Shown here piece after piece: positions 8,465 through 17,046 of a DNA stretch of 64,000 bases. Made by a program: the position numbers and the translations under genes. Under the pieces are notes generated by a model. It was not told the origin of the DNA, made no database searches, and worked only from the letters and a program-made list of their open reading frames with translations. Positions within the stretch are counted from its first letter, which is position 1, and every line of letters starts with the position of its first letter. Source of the stretch: Paenibacillus macerans (GTDB lineage: Bacteria; Bacillota; Bacilli; Paenibacillales; Paenibacillaceae); NCBI RefSeq assembly GCF_023715465.1, contig NZ_JAMBOE010000004.1, forward strand, positions 1-64,000. The letters are read 5' to 3'.

Positions 8465-8700
8465 CTCAACTTTCGCAGCAAAAAATCGGCGAGATCCCTT
8501 GTAAAACGTGCCGGTGGCATGATCTTTAAACCGGGCAAGCAACTCGACCGCTTTGCTGCGGTTCCGCTCAAACATGGAAGCATGGAAGCGTCAACGATGA
8601 AGAGGGTGTCACGATCCGCCTAGGTCAGCGCATCTACCTTTTGCACCGTAGCCGCCCTCGAGCAGTGTCACAAATCGACGCCAGGTGAGAGAGCCGTCAA
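8465..8700 (-). pseudogene. IS4-family transposase remnant
   Basis: Minus-strand peptides from different frames resemble consecutive pieces of IS4-type transposases: first WRRFVTLLEGG, then VQKVDALT (followed by an in-frame stop) and DTLFIVDASM, then FERNRSKAVELLARFKDHATG and a short FYKGSRR. The IVDDS-type catalytic segment and the NRSK-VELLAR motif that follows it are recognisable, but frameshifts and a stop separate them and the rest of the gene is missing. Assigned from memory of family motifs, without a database search. Confidence 0.65.
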
Positions 8701-8710
8701 AGGGTTCGTG

Positions 8711-8746
8711 TCAGGTTCGTGTCTTGGTGTCTTGGTGTCTTGGTGT
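8711..8746. repeat. 10-bp direct repeats (GTCTTGGTGT)
   Basis: Three tandem copies of GTCTTGGTGT, flanked by related GTGTC stretches. They sit just left of the inverted end of the IS1595-like element. Confidence 0.8.
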
Positions 8747-8882
8747 CCCTGCCTGCAGCCTTTGCACGATTATCCCTTTCGTTCAGAGAGAGCTGGGGGT
8801 AGGGGCTAGAGTAAGGGTTCCAAAAAAGAGAGAAGAAAAAGAGATGAGGAAAAAATGTGGCGGTTCAGGTGAGATTTTCGGC

Positions 8883-8934
8883 TTGATAAAAGAACGTACG
8901 TTTGGTAAAATAGAATAAATCGAACATATGTACG
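8883..8934 (+). promoter_or_regulatory. Promoter with LexA-like boxes upstream of the transposase-like gene
   Basis: TTGATA (8883-8888) and TAAAAT (8906-8911) are 17 bases apart. The spacer contains GAACGTACGTTT (8892-8903), one base from the GAAC-N4-GTTC LexA/DinR box. A second near-match, CGAACATATGTACG, is at 8921-8934. The arrangement mirrors the radical SAM promoter at 20982-21010. Control by LexA is inferred. Confidence 0.6.
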
Positions 8935-8962
8935 TAAATTCTTGATACGGGGGCGAGCGAAC

Positions 8963-9865
8963 ATGGAGGTCAATGCGGGAACGGAACTTCAACCATTCAG
9001 CAGCCGTTATAACAGCGAGCAGGCCTGCATGGAGGCGCTGATCGCGATGAAGTGGCCGAACGGCTTCGTCTGCCCGCGCTGCGCTCACACCCGGTGCAGT
9101 CGTTTGACCTCCCGGCATATCCCCTTGTTCGAGTGCGGAAAGTGCAAGTATCAAACGTCGGCTTTAGTCGGCACGATTTTTGAAGGAACACATTTGCCCC
9201 TGCTCAAGTGGTTCGAGGCCCTGGATTTGTTCCTGCTTGAGGGCGGCATCTCGGCGCTGCGGCTAAGCCAGGTGATCCGAGTCACCTACAAAACCGCCTG
9301 GTTGGTGCTGCACAAAATACGCCATGCCGCCCTAGAATTCGATGCCCGGGAGTTACTCTGCGGAGACGTGAAGGTGAACAGCGATTTGTATGGGCGTAAC
9401 CCGTCCCGGTGTCAGCTTTCGCATCCGTATGCCTCGGCGGTCGTAGCGGGATGCACGGTCACGGAGTCGGGCGAGCCGGAACAGGTCAAAATCCGCCTGG
9501 TGCCGCATAAGAGAGGAGACGGACAAAGAGCAAACCGTCACGAACTCGCCGCGTTCATCAACGGGCATGTGGATGTCTGTACATCGGTGGTACAGTCGTT
9601 CCCTCTAGCCTTTCGTCTGTATGCACCCTTGCGGAAAGTGGTGAGAGAGGCGTGGGAATCACTGAAGAGTACGTATGGAGCCTTGGGACTGAAGCATCTG
9701 CAGGCGTACCTGAACGAGTACACCGGACGCCGCCGGCTGCACCTGCCCGGAGCGAAAGAAACGATGCAGCAGAAGTTGCTGCGCATGTGTGTGGCGATTC
9801 CGGCGATCCCTTATCGCCGGCTGATCACGCGCCAACCGAACCAGCCCCTTGCGGCTGCGGCCTGA
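8963..9865 (+). CDS. IS1595-family transposase-like protein, catalytic residues apparently degenerate
   Basis: The N-terminus has the zinc-ribbon of IS1595 transposases (Cys37, Cys40, Cys58, Cys61 in CPRC...CGKC), then SALVGTIFEGTHLPLLKWFEALDLFL and an HTH-like segment. The DDE-type region is recognisable by its C-terminal HLQAYLNEY, but where family members have V-VDE-YIGG this protein has VKVNSDLYGRN, and the TDGW-type second aspartate is not evident (VCTSVVQSF). Start ATG 8963 is preferred over an upstream TTG (8942) because ACGGGGG is well spaced before it. Lies inside the inverted repeats and behind LexA-like boxes. It may be a domesticated or dead transposase. Confidence 0.8.
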   Translation: MEVNAGTELQPFSSRYNSEQACMEALIAMKWPNGFVCPRCAHTRCSRLTSRHIPLFECGKCKYQTSALVGTIFEGTHLPLLKWFEALDLFLLEGGISALRLSQVIRVTYKTAWLVLHKIRHAALEFDARELLCGDVKVNSDLYGRNPSRCQLSHPYASAVVAGCTVTESGEPEQVKIRLVPHKRGDGQRANRHELAAFINGHVDVCTSVVQSFPLAFRLYAPLRKVVREAWESLKSTYGALGLKHLQAYLNEYTGRRRLHLPGAKETMQQKLLRMCVAIPAIPYRRLITRQPNQPLAAAA

Positions 9866-10585
9866 TCGAGACGCTGGAACGGCGAGGGGGGGGTGACGCA
9901 GATCAACTTAATGGGTAGGAGGTAGCATGAACAGTGCGGGCGCGTTGCTGCAAATGGAAGGGTTCAGGCTACAGCAAAATCACGGTCTTTTCGTTTCCCT
10001 CGCGTCTTGTCCTTGATCTCTTGTCTTGACTCTTGTCCGTTCTGTTTCACCTCCCCTAAACCTGATTCCTTCTTCTAAGCCCGTCTAAATTATCTCGAAC
10101 CTATCTGCTTCTCCACCAAATTTTTCTTCTCCCGAGCTTGTCTGTTTCTCTGCTACCCTGATCAAACGGGATAATCGTGCAAAGCGTCCGGACAACAGTG
10201 AGTGTTGATCTACCGCTCAACCCACCGGTCTTCCCTATCCTCAAGCTTTCAACGCCCTTGGCAGTTGATTTAGGTCGGGCTGATGTCTAAAACAATGAAA
10301 GACACCTCTTCTGTCTGATCGTAGAAGCTCGTCACTCTCGCTTTATCAAACGAAGCGGTGCTTTTCTATTTTGCCAGCTGCCTTTCTTAATTATTTAAAA
10401 CTCTCAGCTCAAAGACTCAAGCTGATTTTTGCTCTGCGAATGTTGAGTTACAATCTTTATCCAACCTTCATGCATATTTCATCATCGATTCATCACGCCT
10501 TCATGACAAAGCTCCCCGGTCCCGGTAAAGTTAAGTTATCAAAACGATACGATTTGAATAATTCATATTTACTAGAGGTGATTAA
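9866..10585. other. Intergenic region before katA
   Basis: About 720 bases with no convincing gene. The first part holds repeated CTTGTC/TCTTGAC words (around 9990-10045) and the right inverted repeat of the IS1595-like element (10168-10184). A frame at 10371-10589 (72 codons) has no ribosome site or recognisable content. An imperfect AT-rich palindrome TTTGAATAATTCATA (10554-10568) just before katA is a weak PerR-like candidate. The katA ribosome site AGAGGTG is at 10573-10579. Confidence 0.5.
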
Positions 10586-12046
10586 ATGACTATTGATAAA
10601 AATCGGTTAACCACCAGCTCAGGCGCTCCGGTGGGAGACAATCAAAACTCGATTACGGCCGGTCAGCGCGGTCCCGTCTTGATCCAGGATGTCCATTTGC
10701 TGGAGAAGCTGGCCCATTTCAACCGGGAACGCGTGCCTGAGCGCGTCGTTCACGCCAAAGGCGCCGGGGCCCACGGGGTATTTGAAGTGACGAACGACGT
10801 CTCCAAATACACCAAAGCAGCTTTTCTGTCTGAAGTCGGGAAGCAAACCCCGATGTTTATCCGCTTTTCGACGGTGGCCGGCGAGTCGGGCTCTGCGGAT
10901 ACCGTCCGCGACCCGCGCGGGTTCGCCGTGAAGTTCTACACCGAGGAAGGCAACTATGACCTGGTCGGAAACAATACGCCGGTGTTCTTTATTCGCGATG
11001 CGATCAAGTTTCCGGACTTTATTCACACGCAAAAACGCCACCCGCAAACGCACCTGAAAAACCCGAACGCCGTGTGGGATTTCTGGTCTTTGTCGCCGGA
11101 ATCGCTGCATCAAGTGACGATTTTGTTCTCCGACCGCGGTATCCCGGCTACATACCGTCATATGCACGGTTTTGGCAGCCACACCTTTAAATGGGTGAAC
11201 GCGGAAGGCGAAGCAGTGTGGGTGAAATATCATTTCAAAACGAATCAAGGCATCCAAAACCTCGACATCAAACTAGCCGAAAAATTGGCGGGCGAAAATC
11301 CGGACTACCATACCGAGGATCTTTTCAATGCGATCGATCAAGGCGACTTTCCGAGCTGGACGCTGTACGTGCAAATCATGCCGCTTGAAGATGCGCAAAC
11401 GTACCGCTTTGATCCGTTCGACGTGACCAAAGTGTGGTCCCAAAAAGATTACCCGCTGATCGAAGTCGGTGTAATGACGCTGAACCGGAATCCGGAGAAC
11501 TATTTTGCCGAAGTTGAGCAAGCGACGTTCTCGCCGGGCAACTTCGTCCCAGGGATCGAGGCTTCACCGGACAAAATGCTGCAAGGCCGCCTATTTGCCT
11601 ACTCTGACGCGCATCGTTACCGTGTCGGCGCAAACCATAACACGCTGCCGATCAACCGTCCGATCGCTGAAGTGAACAACAATCAGCGCGACGGCTTCAT
11701 GCGCGGGGACGGCAACGGCGGAGCCTCCGTTTACTATGAGCCCAACAGCTACGGCGGCCCGACGGAATCTCCGCAGCATAAAATTTCCCCGTTCGAAGTG
11801 ACGGGATATGCCGACAGCGTCGCCTACGACCATGATGACCACTATACGCAAGCCGGCGACCTGTACCGCCTGCTGAGCGAAGAGGAACGTACCCGTCTGG
11901 TCGAAAACATCGTAAGCGCCATGAAACCGGTGGAAAAAGACGAGATCAAGCTGCGGCAAATCGAGCACTTCTACAAAGCCGATCCAGAGTACGGAACACG
12001 CGTTGCCGAAGGTCTCGGCTTGGCCGTGCCGCAAGGCGGCAACTAA
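10586..12046 (+). CDS. katA: Catalase (haem-containing, monofunctional)
   Basis: Dismutates hydrogen peroxide to water and oxygen in the cytoplasm. The 486 residues match small-subunit clade catalases. Haem-pocket residues are His56 in [12 protein letters not shown], Asn129 in VGNNTPVFF and the proximal Tyr339 in [21 protein letters not shown] and the [15 protein letters not shown] stretch are typical. The start is fixed by AGAGGTG seven bases before the ATG. Monocistronic, with strong terminators just downstream. Peroxide (PerR) control is usual for such genes; only a weak operator-like palindrome is visible. Confidence 0.97.
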   Translation: MTIDKNRLTTSSGAPVGDNQNSITAGQRGPVLIQDVHLLEKLAHFNRERVPERVVHAKGAGAHGVFEVTNDVSKYTKAAFLSEVGKQTPMFIRFSTVAGESGSADTVRDPRGFAVKFYTEEGNYDLVGNNTPVFFIRDAIKFPDFIHTQKRHPQTHLKNPNAVWDFWSLSPESLHQVTILFSDRGIPATYRHMHGFGSHTFKWVNAEGEAVWVKYHFKTNQGIQNLDIKLAEKLAGENPDYHTEDLFNAIDQGDFPSWTLYVQIMPLEDAQTYRFDPFDVTKVWSQKDYPLIEVGVMTLNRNPENYFAEVEQATFSPGNFVPGIEASPDKMLQGRLFAYSDAHRYRVGANHNTLPINRPIAEVNNNQRDGFMRGDGNGGASVYYEPNSYGGPTESPQHKISPFEVTGYADSVAYDHDDHYTQAGDLYRLLSEEERTRLVENIVSAMKPVEKDEIKLRQIEHFYKADPEYGTRVAEGLGLAVPQGGN

Positions 12047-12057
12047 TCCTTTAAAAA

Positions 12058-12102
12058 TAAAAGGAATGCGTACTCGTTTAGGACGGATACGTATTCCTTT
12101 TC
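12058..12102. terminator. Bidirectional intrinsic terminator between katA and the PTS-like operon
   Basis: The stem AAAGGAATGCGTA / TACGTATTCCTTT (12060-12072 with 12088-12100) has a T-rich tract on the plus side and, read on the minus strand, CCTTTTATTTTTAAA. It can therefore serve katA and the convergent DUF4310 operon. Confidence 0.85.
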
Positions 12103-12120
12103 ACATAGATTTATGAAATA

Positions 12121-12158
12121 ACGGCCTGTTCCGCGGATGACGGAGCGGGCCGTTTTTT
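12121..12158 (+). terminator. Second intrinsic terminator after katA
   Basis: A 12-bp stem CGGCCTGTTCCG / CGGAGCGGGCCG (including G-U pairs) is followed by six T on the plus strand. Confidence 0.75.
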
Positions 12159-12165
12159 ACGCCGT

Positions 12166-12822
12166 TTATTGCGGAGCAAGCGGGAATAAAGCGCCGAAGA
12201 CCATCGCCCCGATGATGGCGCCGCCGGCAATTGGTTTTTTAAACGCGTAAAAAACCGCACCGCCAAGGGTCGCGCCAATCCCTACCGGAATCGAAGCCAT
12301 CACCGCCGAGATGATGATCAGCGGCCCCAGATAGCGGCCGGCCGCGTTCCCCGCCCCCATCATGATGTCCGCCCCGAAGGTGGAGTTGGAGGCGTTAATC
12401 GTGTATTTACGAATTAAAATGATCATGCCGCCGACCAAAAACCCGAGTACCGCTCCGGTAAGCAACGCCAGCGGAAACGAAGTGATCGGGGCCGTGATTC
12501 CCGCTCCCAGCATCAGCGCAGGGATGCCTATCCCCAGCCCCGTTTGCAATGCACCCCCGATGTCCAAAATACCGACAAGCGGTCCTTCCAGAATGCGGGC
12601 AAACAGAAAGCTCGCGCCAAACGCCGCCGCGGCGCCGAAACTCCCGCCGTTGATGCCTGCTTCGAGCAGGGCGATGATCGCAATATCATTAAATGCACCG
12701 ACATGATAAACGTAATACATATGCGTCCCGGCAAAAATGCCGGAAGACAAAAAAGCGACGAACAGCGGGAACGCCCATTCCGAATACCAAAAGCCTGCTT
12801 TTAGTTCGTTATGATTTTCCAT
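12166..12822 (-). CDS. DUF4310 family membrane protein of a PTS-like cluster
   Basis: A 218-residue, Gly/Ala/Ile-rich protein with about six hydrophobic segments, including GAFNDIAIIALLEAGINGG and a Gly-rich C-terminal half. I recognise it as the DUF4310 partner of DUF4311, found with HPr- and PRD-type proteins (the EF_0833-type family). It is the last gene of the seven-gene operon. Its ATG lies two bases after the stop of the DUF4311 gene and its ribosome site GAGGTGAAATAGG is inside that gene's end. Probably a transport membrane component; the substrate is unknown. Confidence 0.8.
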   Translation of the reverse strand: MENHNELKAGFWYSEWAFPLFVAFLSSGIFAGTHMYYVYHVGAFNDIAIIALLEAGINGGSFGAAAAFGASFLFARILEGPLVGILDIGGALQTGLGIGIPALMLGAGITAPITSFPLALLTGAVLGFLVGGMIILIRKYTINASNSTFGADIMMGAGNAAGRYLGPLIIISAVMASIPVGIGATLGGAVFYAFKKPIAGGAIIGAMVFGALFPLAPQ

Positions 12823-12823
12823 C

Positions 12824-13609
12824 CTATTTCACCTCGGATCCAAAAAATGCGTGCAGATCAATCAGCCACTGCGGTACGGCCACATGGACGCTATGCAGCA
12901 AAGAAACATCAAAACCACGGAAGAAGCCGCTCAGCACAAACAAAAGCACCACCGCCGTAACCAGCGTTTTTGTAATCCGGTTCCATCCGCCGTCGTCAAC
13001 ACCTTTGCCGATCAGAATTCCCAGCACGATGCCGGGAACGGCATTGCCCATCACCAGGTGGGATAAGCCGCCGAGAACGGTCGACCAGACGCCGGTTCGT
13101 TTGCCCGCATCCATCGCCGCCGTCCAGAACACGATCGGCATGATCGGATTGATCAACCAATTCGCCGCCGGTACCAGCACCTGCGTGGCGATCGCCTGCA
13201 AAGATGCGGGGACGGCCGCCGCCGTCGAATTCAGCAGCGTGACCACAGCAGCGCCGACAAATGCGCCGGCCCAGGCCATTTTGCGCGGATTGTGCAGCGT
13301 CTCCTCGACATTTTTGTTACGGATCATGAGCGCGGCCGCCGCCCAGTTTGGAATGATCCGGTGGTCGACATCCTGAGTCAGGCCCCCGGCTCCCACCACG
13401 GAAGCCCACGCATTAAACAGAAAACCGAGCCCGAACGAAAAATGAGCCACCGGGTCGCCTTCGCACGCATTCAGTTCCCCAAACGTCCGGAAGGCGCCCA
13501 TCCCCTGAACCTTGGGGGCGTGAAACATTCGCGCCGCTCCGGCGCCTACGCCAAAGCCGACCAGCAAGCCGATGATAATGGACTTCAAAATAATTTCCAA
13601 GGTTTCCAT
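12824..13609 (-). CDS. DUF4311 family membrane protein of a PTS-like cluster
   Basis: A 261-residue multi-helix protein opening with a hydrophobic helix (IILKSIIIGLLVGFGVGAGAARMFHAP) and containing FGELNACEGDPVAHFSFGLGFLFNAWAS, an unusually conserved-looking polar stretch between helices. It matches my memory of the DUF4311 (EF_0832-type) family that always accompanies DUF4310. A good ribosome site (GGAGGGAACAGGG) precedes the ATG. The two proteins together probably form the membrane part of an uncharacterised uptake system; this is inferred from gene company. Confidence 0.8.
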   Translation of the reverse strand: METLEIILKSIIIGLLVGFGVGAGAARMFHAPKVQGMGAFRTFGELNACEGDPVAHFSFGLGFLFNAWASVVGAGGLTQDVDHRIIPNWAAAALMIRNKNVEETLHNPRKMAWAGAFVGAAVVTLLNSTAAAVPASLQAIATQVLVPAANWLINPIMPIVFWTAAMDAGKRTGVWSTVLGGLSHLVMGNAVPGIVLGILIGKGVDDGGWNRITKTLVTAVVLLFVLSGFFRGFDVSLLHSVHVAVPQWLIDLHAFFGSEVK

Positions 13610-13667
13610 CCCTGTTCCCTCCTTAATAATGCGAGTTCAAAATGTCAGGTTTTCAGCACCGAGAAGG

Positions 13668-14006
13668 TTACCTCATGCGCAAAATACGCCGGACCCGGGA
13701 AGGCTGCCGGACTCGTTCGCTGAACTCAAGGTTCGCCAATTCCACCAGCCGCAATCTCACCGTGATGTTGGCCTTGACTTCGTAGCTAGTGCGGATACGC
13801 GCAAAAAGGAAGCCGAGGAATTTTTCCGTATATGTATGCTGAACAGCGGACACTACCTCAAAATCCAACGGCTCGATTTGCAGAAGAACATCCGGCGTTT
13901 CCCTGACAATGCCTTCCCTCATCCTTAGCAGCGCTTGTTGAAAGGCCGCTTGCTTCGTCTCACCCGAGCCGGTAATCGTAAACGTACGCTCCATTTCCTT
14001 GTACAT
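13668..14006 (-). CDS. DUF4312 family protein of a PTS-like cluster
   Basis: A soluble 112-residue protein beginning MYKEMERTFTITGSGETKQAAFQQAL, matching the small DUF4312 (EF_0831-type) family. GGAGGTTG precedes the ATG. It sits between the SFCGS protein and DUF4311, with a 58-base gap to the latter. No catalytic residue can be named. By size and position it could be a phosphoryl-relay or accessory component, which is speculative. Confidence 0.75.
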   Translation of the reverse strand: MYKEMERTFTITGSGETKQAAFQQALLRMREGIVRETPDVLLQIEPLDFEVVSAVQHTYTEKFLGFLFARIRTSYEVKANITVRLRLVELANLEFSERVRQPSRVRRILRMR

Positions 14007-14009
14007 GCC

Positions 14010-14375
14010 TCAACCTCCGTTTTTCTTCAGATAAGCTTCCGTCAAACGCCTGCCCAGCTCTTCCACATCCATAAACCCGAAGCCAAGCACCTTTTTTCCT
14101 TGCTGAATCGCCGTGACCCCCGCCTCGACCGACCTGAGGCCAAACTCCATCGGATATTGATATTTGGTATTGGCCGTCACCGCTCCCGCGCCGCCGCTAC
14201 CGCAAAAGGAAATGCCGAAATCGGCGTTCTCCCGATGCATCACGTCCCCGAGCTTCATGTCCGCTCCAATTCCCGGAATTAAAATGGCAATTCCCCCGGC
14301 GGCTTCAACTCCCTTCGCTACGTTTTGCCCTTTTCCCAACCGGTCGCCGATGACGACCTTGACCGTTTTGCTCAT
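14010..14375 (-). CDS. Glycine-rich SFCGS family protein (possible EIIB-like component)
   Basis: A 121-residue soluble protein with the defining motif GISFCGSGGAGAVTA around Cys58. Family known by this motif in the same gene neighbourhood (EF_0830-type). The fold start (VKVVIGDRLGKGQN) and a Cys followed by a Gly/Ser-rich loop resemble the phosphocysteine loop of PTS EIIB domains or RpiB-like sugar isomerases; that comparison is mine and unproven. GAGGGGGA precedes the ATG. Spacing to DUF4312 is three bases. Confidence 0.75.
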   Translation of the reverse strand: MSKTVKVVIGDRLGKGQNVAKGVEAAGGIAILIPGIGADMKLGDVMHRENADFGISFCGSGGAGAVTANTKYQYPMEFGLRSVEAGVTAIQQGKKVLGFGFMDVEELGRRLTEAYLKKNGG

Positions 14376-14421
14376 CCGCGTTTCCCCCTCATTTTTAGTG
14401 GTTGTTCAAAAAGTCAGCTTT

Positions 14422-14787
14422 TTAGGTCTGCTGCCTTACGGCTTCAAAATGAACGGCCAGATAAAAAACTTCCGCCCGGTCCAGCTCTCTTCCCGGCGGC
14501 AATTCGCAGAGGGACAGTAGCTCCTTGCTTAAAGCCGCCGAGATAGGGCTGATTTCCAGAAACATTTCCTCGGAAATATCGGGAAGATGCTCCCCGCCGG
14601 CCAATCTGCGAATAAATGCCAGCAAATGAATGCCGATGATCAGTTCCTTCTGGCTGCCGATGTCCAATCCGTCCCGGCCCGCTTTGCCGCGCAATTCGCC
14701 GAGCAGCCGCCGCACTTCTTGCAACTCATGGGCTTCAGCCGTTATTTTCGCCTGAATCGCCACTAGTGTATCGTCAATGGTGCACAT
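14422..14787 (-). CDS. Small PRD-domain protein of the PTS-like cluster
   Basis: A 121-residue protein composed of about one PTS-regulation domain (EF_0829-type family), with a likely regulatory His in IGIHLLAFIRR and another in LAVHFEAV near the end. I start at MCTIDD because AGGAGA lies six bases before this ATG; an in-frame ATG 15 bases upstream overlaps the stop of the preceding regulator and contains that ribosome site. Probably senses phosphorylation state from HPr or the neighbouring components. Confidence 0.78.
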   Translation of the reverse strand: MCTIDDTLVAIQAKITAEAHELQEVRRLLGELRGKAGRDGLDIGSQKELIIGIHLLAFIRRLAGGEHLPDISEEMFLEISPISAALSKELLSLCELPPGRELDRAEVFYLAVHFEAVRQQT

Positions 14788-14798
14788 GGATATTCTCC

Positions 14799-16733
14799 TC
14801 ATTCCAAATATTTCAAAATCGCCTGCAGCTCACTTTCCGTGACTGCGACTTGCCGCTCCTGCAAAATGTCCAACAAACGATCCCTTAGCGGTTGTTCCCC
14901 CTCCAAACGGGCCGCCCTGGAGTTCTCCTCCCGGTATTGGATACCGAAAGCGGTGCGCTGCATCAAAAATATGCAATGCAGTGTCAGCGCTTCGACCCGC
15001 TCCGCCGCGAAATGACCGCCGATGCCGCTTACGATCTGCCTGCTCAGCTCAAAGCCTTGGAAAACAAGGTTTTGAAACCATGCCTGGACCGCATAGGGGT
15101 CATCCATCTGCAGCCGTACCGGCTCAGAGTCTGTCTTGCGCGCTTTAACTCCTAGGCCAGAGTCTTGACCCATTCGCTCCCCTTGCAAAATTTTCCTTAC
15201 CTGCTCCTGAATGCTTTTAAAGTCCGCTTCCCCCGGAATCGCGCTCACCAATACCGACGGGACCGGCACGTTCACCGGCAAAACGCTGATCACCATATCA
15301 TGGCCGCCCTGCCGCAGCATTTTATGAAGTTCCATAACAGAGCAGGTACCGCCTACGCTGACATTTTTCAAATTGCTCTCGATGACCGTCTTAAGCAGCC
15401 TGCTGGTGCCCCGTCCTGTACCGCATACGACCAATGCGTTCACCTTGCGCTGTCCACGCATTCGCTCATAGGCATTTTGAAAATGCAATGTCATAAAGGC
15501 CACATCGCCATCCGTAAGATATATGCGGTACACCCCGAACACCTTGATGCCGGCCGCCTTCACCTGGTCGAACATCACGCGGTAGGCACGCCTGATTTCA
15601 TGGAGCATCGGGTTCGGTTCGATCACCCCGTAGCTGTATTCCGTCAGCTTGTTGGAGATATGGGCCAGCAGGTCGGTAAACAGATCGGGATATTCCGAAA
15701 AAGGGAGATTCAGCCCCTTGCCAACCTCCCGAATCATGCGCCGGGTAATGGAAAAGGAATCGGGCAGCAGTTCCCTGGCAAAATGCTGGTTGTCCGGAGC
15801 GGCGGAAATCATCGCTAGCGCCTGCAAACAGACGAACCAGATGTCGGCTTCAGGAAATCGGGTTCCCGTCTCCTCGCCAAGCTTGGTCAGTCGTTTGCGA
15901 AACACGGCGAAAATCCCTTTATCTCCCTCCAGTGTTCCGGGAAAATCAAAAACTCCTTGTTCCCGGCCATGCCAGCCATGGCTGCGGCGAGAAATAATAA
16001 TGCACAAACGGATAAACACGCCGATAATGCACTGATCGGAAAGCAGGACGCCTAGTTCCCGCTCCGTTTCTTTGACCAGCGAGCCGACGGTGACAAACAC
16101 CAGGTCCAAGTGGTCCACGGAGTCCAAAAAACTTTTCAGCACCTGATTAAAATAGTAGGTTGGTTTTCTTGCCTCGGCCACGGCGGCCACAATCCGGAAC
16201 ATATCGTTCCCGTCCAGTAAATCCAGGATGACTTTCTCCAGGACAAACCACCTCTGCTTTTCCGTTCCGGTGACTTGGATGCCTGAAGCGGATCGTTTAA
16301 TCCGCAGGCTCCAATCGGCCAAAAACGGCTCGATGACCGCCAGATCGGCCAACGCTGTATTGCGGCTGACCGCGTTTTTCTCCGCAAGGCGGCCGATGGT
16401 CAGGCAATCGTCCGCCAGCAGCAGATCCAAGGTGATCGAGCTGATTCGTTCGCTTTGGCTCAGAAACACCTCGTCCCCGCCGTGGCCCAGTTGCTCCAGC
16501 AGCTTCTTCCGCTTTTCCTCCGTGCATTCAATCCAGATACCCCGGCTGGGCTTGGATTTAAGCTCCATCCCCTGGTCAACGAGCCACATCCGGATGCTGC
16601 CGACATCGTATTTGATCGTCCGCTCGCTGACTCCGAATTCAGCCGCAAAATCCTTGATGCGCAGCGGTCCGGGAGCGTAAAGGATCTTTTTGAGCAGCGC
16701 GCGGGATCGAGTGACGAGAGCCATGAATTTCAC
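14799..16733 (-). CDS. PRD-domain transcriptional activator (MtlR/LicR-like) of the PTS-like operon
   Basis: A 644-residue regulator. An N-terminal helix-turn-helix (about 22-65, FGVSERTIKYDV) and a second DNA-binding-like segment (about 110-150, NAVSRNTALADL) are followed by two PRDs (about 205-425; candidate phospho-His358 in LLAHIS and His417 in LTLHFQN). An EIIB-like domain has Cys437 in VVCGTGRGTS, and a C-terminal segment has a further His (LTLHCIFL). It therefore binds DNA rather than RNA, unlike BglG antiterminators. The start has AAGGGGGTGAAATTC upstream. It is transcribed second in the operon after the HPr gene and probably activates the operon from the inverted repeats at 17047-17160. 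Confidence 0.88.
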   Translation of the reverse strand: MKFMALVTRSRALLKKILYAPGPLRIKDFAAEFGVSERTIKYDVGSIRMWLVDQGMELKSKPSRGIWIECTEEKRKKLLEQLGHGGDEVFLSQSERISSITLDLLLADDCLTIGRLAEKNAVSRNTALADLAVIEPFLADWSLRIKRSASGIQVTGTEKQRWFVLEKVILDLLDGNDMFRIVAAVAEARKPTYYFNQVLKSFLDSVDHLDLVFVTVGSLVKETERELGVLLSDQCIIGVFIRLCIIISRRSHGWHGREQGVFDFPGTLEGDKGIFAVFRKRLTKLGEETGTRFPEADIWFVCLQALAMISAAPDNQHFARELLPDSFSITRRMIREVGKGLNLPFSEYPDLFTDLLAHISNKLTEYSYGVIEPNPMLHEIRRAYRVMFDQVKAAGIKVFGVYRIYLTDGDVAFMTLHFQNAYERMRGQRKVNALVVCGTGRGTSRLLKTVIESNLKNVSVGGTCSVMELHKMLRQGGHDMVISVLPVNVPVPSVLVSAIPGEADFKSIQEQVRKILQGERMGQDSGLGVKARKTDSEPVRLQMDDPYAVQAWFQNLVFQGFELSRQIVSGIGGHFAAERVEALTLHCIFLMQRTAFGIQYREENSRAARLEGEQPLRDRLLDILQERQVAVTESELQAILKYLE

Positions 16734-16749
16734 CCCCTTAAATGCAGCG

Positions 16750-17007
16750 TTATTCGAAAACGGCGGATAACAGGGCTTCGATTTTCCGCAGCGCCTCTTC
16801 CTCCCGTTCCCCGGATGTCTTCAGCACAACCTTGTCTCCGTAATTCATTTCCAAAGCCAATATGCTGACGATGCTTTTGCCATTTGCTTCCCTTTCGTCT
16901 TTGATCAATCTTATGTCGCAAGGGAACAACGCCGCCATTTTCATCACCGCCCCCGCCGGGCGGGAATGAATCCCCAGCGGATTTTGAATGATCACTTCTG
17001 TCTCCAT
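16750..17007 (-). CDS. HPr-family phosphocarrier protein
   Basis: An 85-residue HPr paralogue with the phosphorylatable His14 in GIHSRPAGA and a Ser45 in NGKSIVSIL equivalent to the HPr-kinase site. The start METEV is preferred because AGGAGTG is suitably placed; an upstream start at 17040 lacks a site. It is the first gene of the PTS-like operon rather than part of a ptsHI pair, so it is likely a dedicated phosphocarrier for the linked PRD and SFCGS proteins. Confidence 0.9.
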   Translation of the reverse strand: METEVIIQNPLGIHSRPAGAVMKMAALFPCDIRLIKDEREANGKSIVSILALEMNYGDKVVLKTSGEREEEALRKIEALLSAVFE

Positions 17008-17046
17008 GCCATCACTCCTTGTTTGCCATTCATTTTGCATTTAATG

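Larger units (their letters stand above)
8760..10184. mobile_element. IS1595-like element bounded by 17-bp perfect inverted repeats
   Basis: CTTTGCACGATTATCCC at 8760-8776 is repeated exactly in inverted orientation at 10168-10184, and weaker similarity continues inward (TTTCG-TTCAG against GTTTGATCAGG). Between them is the transposase-like gene at 8963-9865. No clear target-site duplication is visible outside the repeats. Long non-coding flanks (about 190 and 300 bp inside the ends) are unusual for a compact insertion sequence. Confidence 0.6.

Noticed and set aside
8685..8918. 77-codon plus-strand frame left of the transposase-like gene
   Set aside because: Covers the 10-bp repeats and the inverted repeat; no ribosome site or recognisable content.
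10551..10570. PerR box upstream of katA
   Set aside because: TTTGAATAATTCATA matches only about nine of fourteen consensus positions, so it is mentioned as weak only.
10371..10589. 72-codon plus-strand frame before katA
   Set aside because: No ribosome site, mixed composition, runs into the katA start region.
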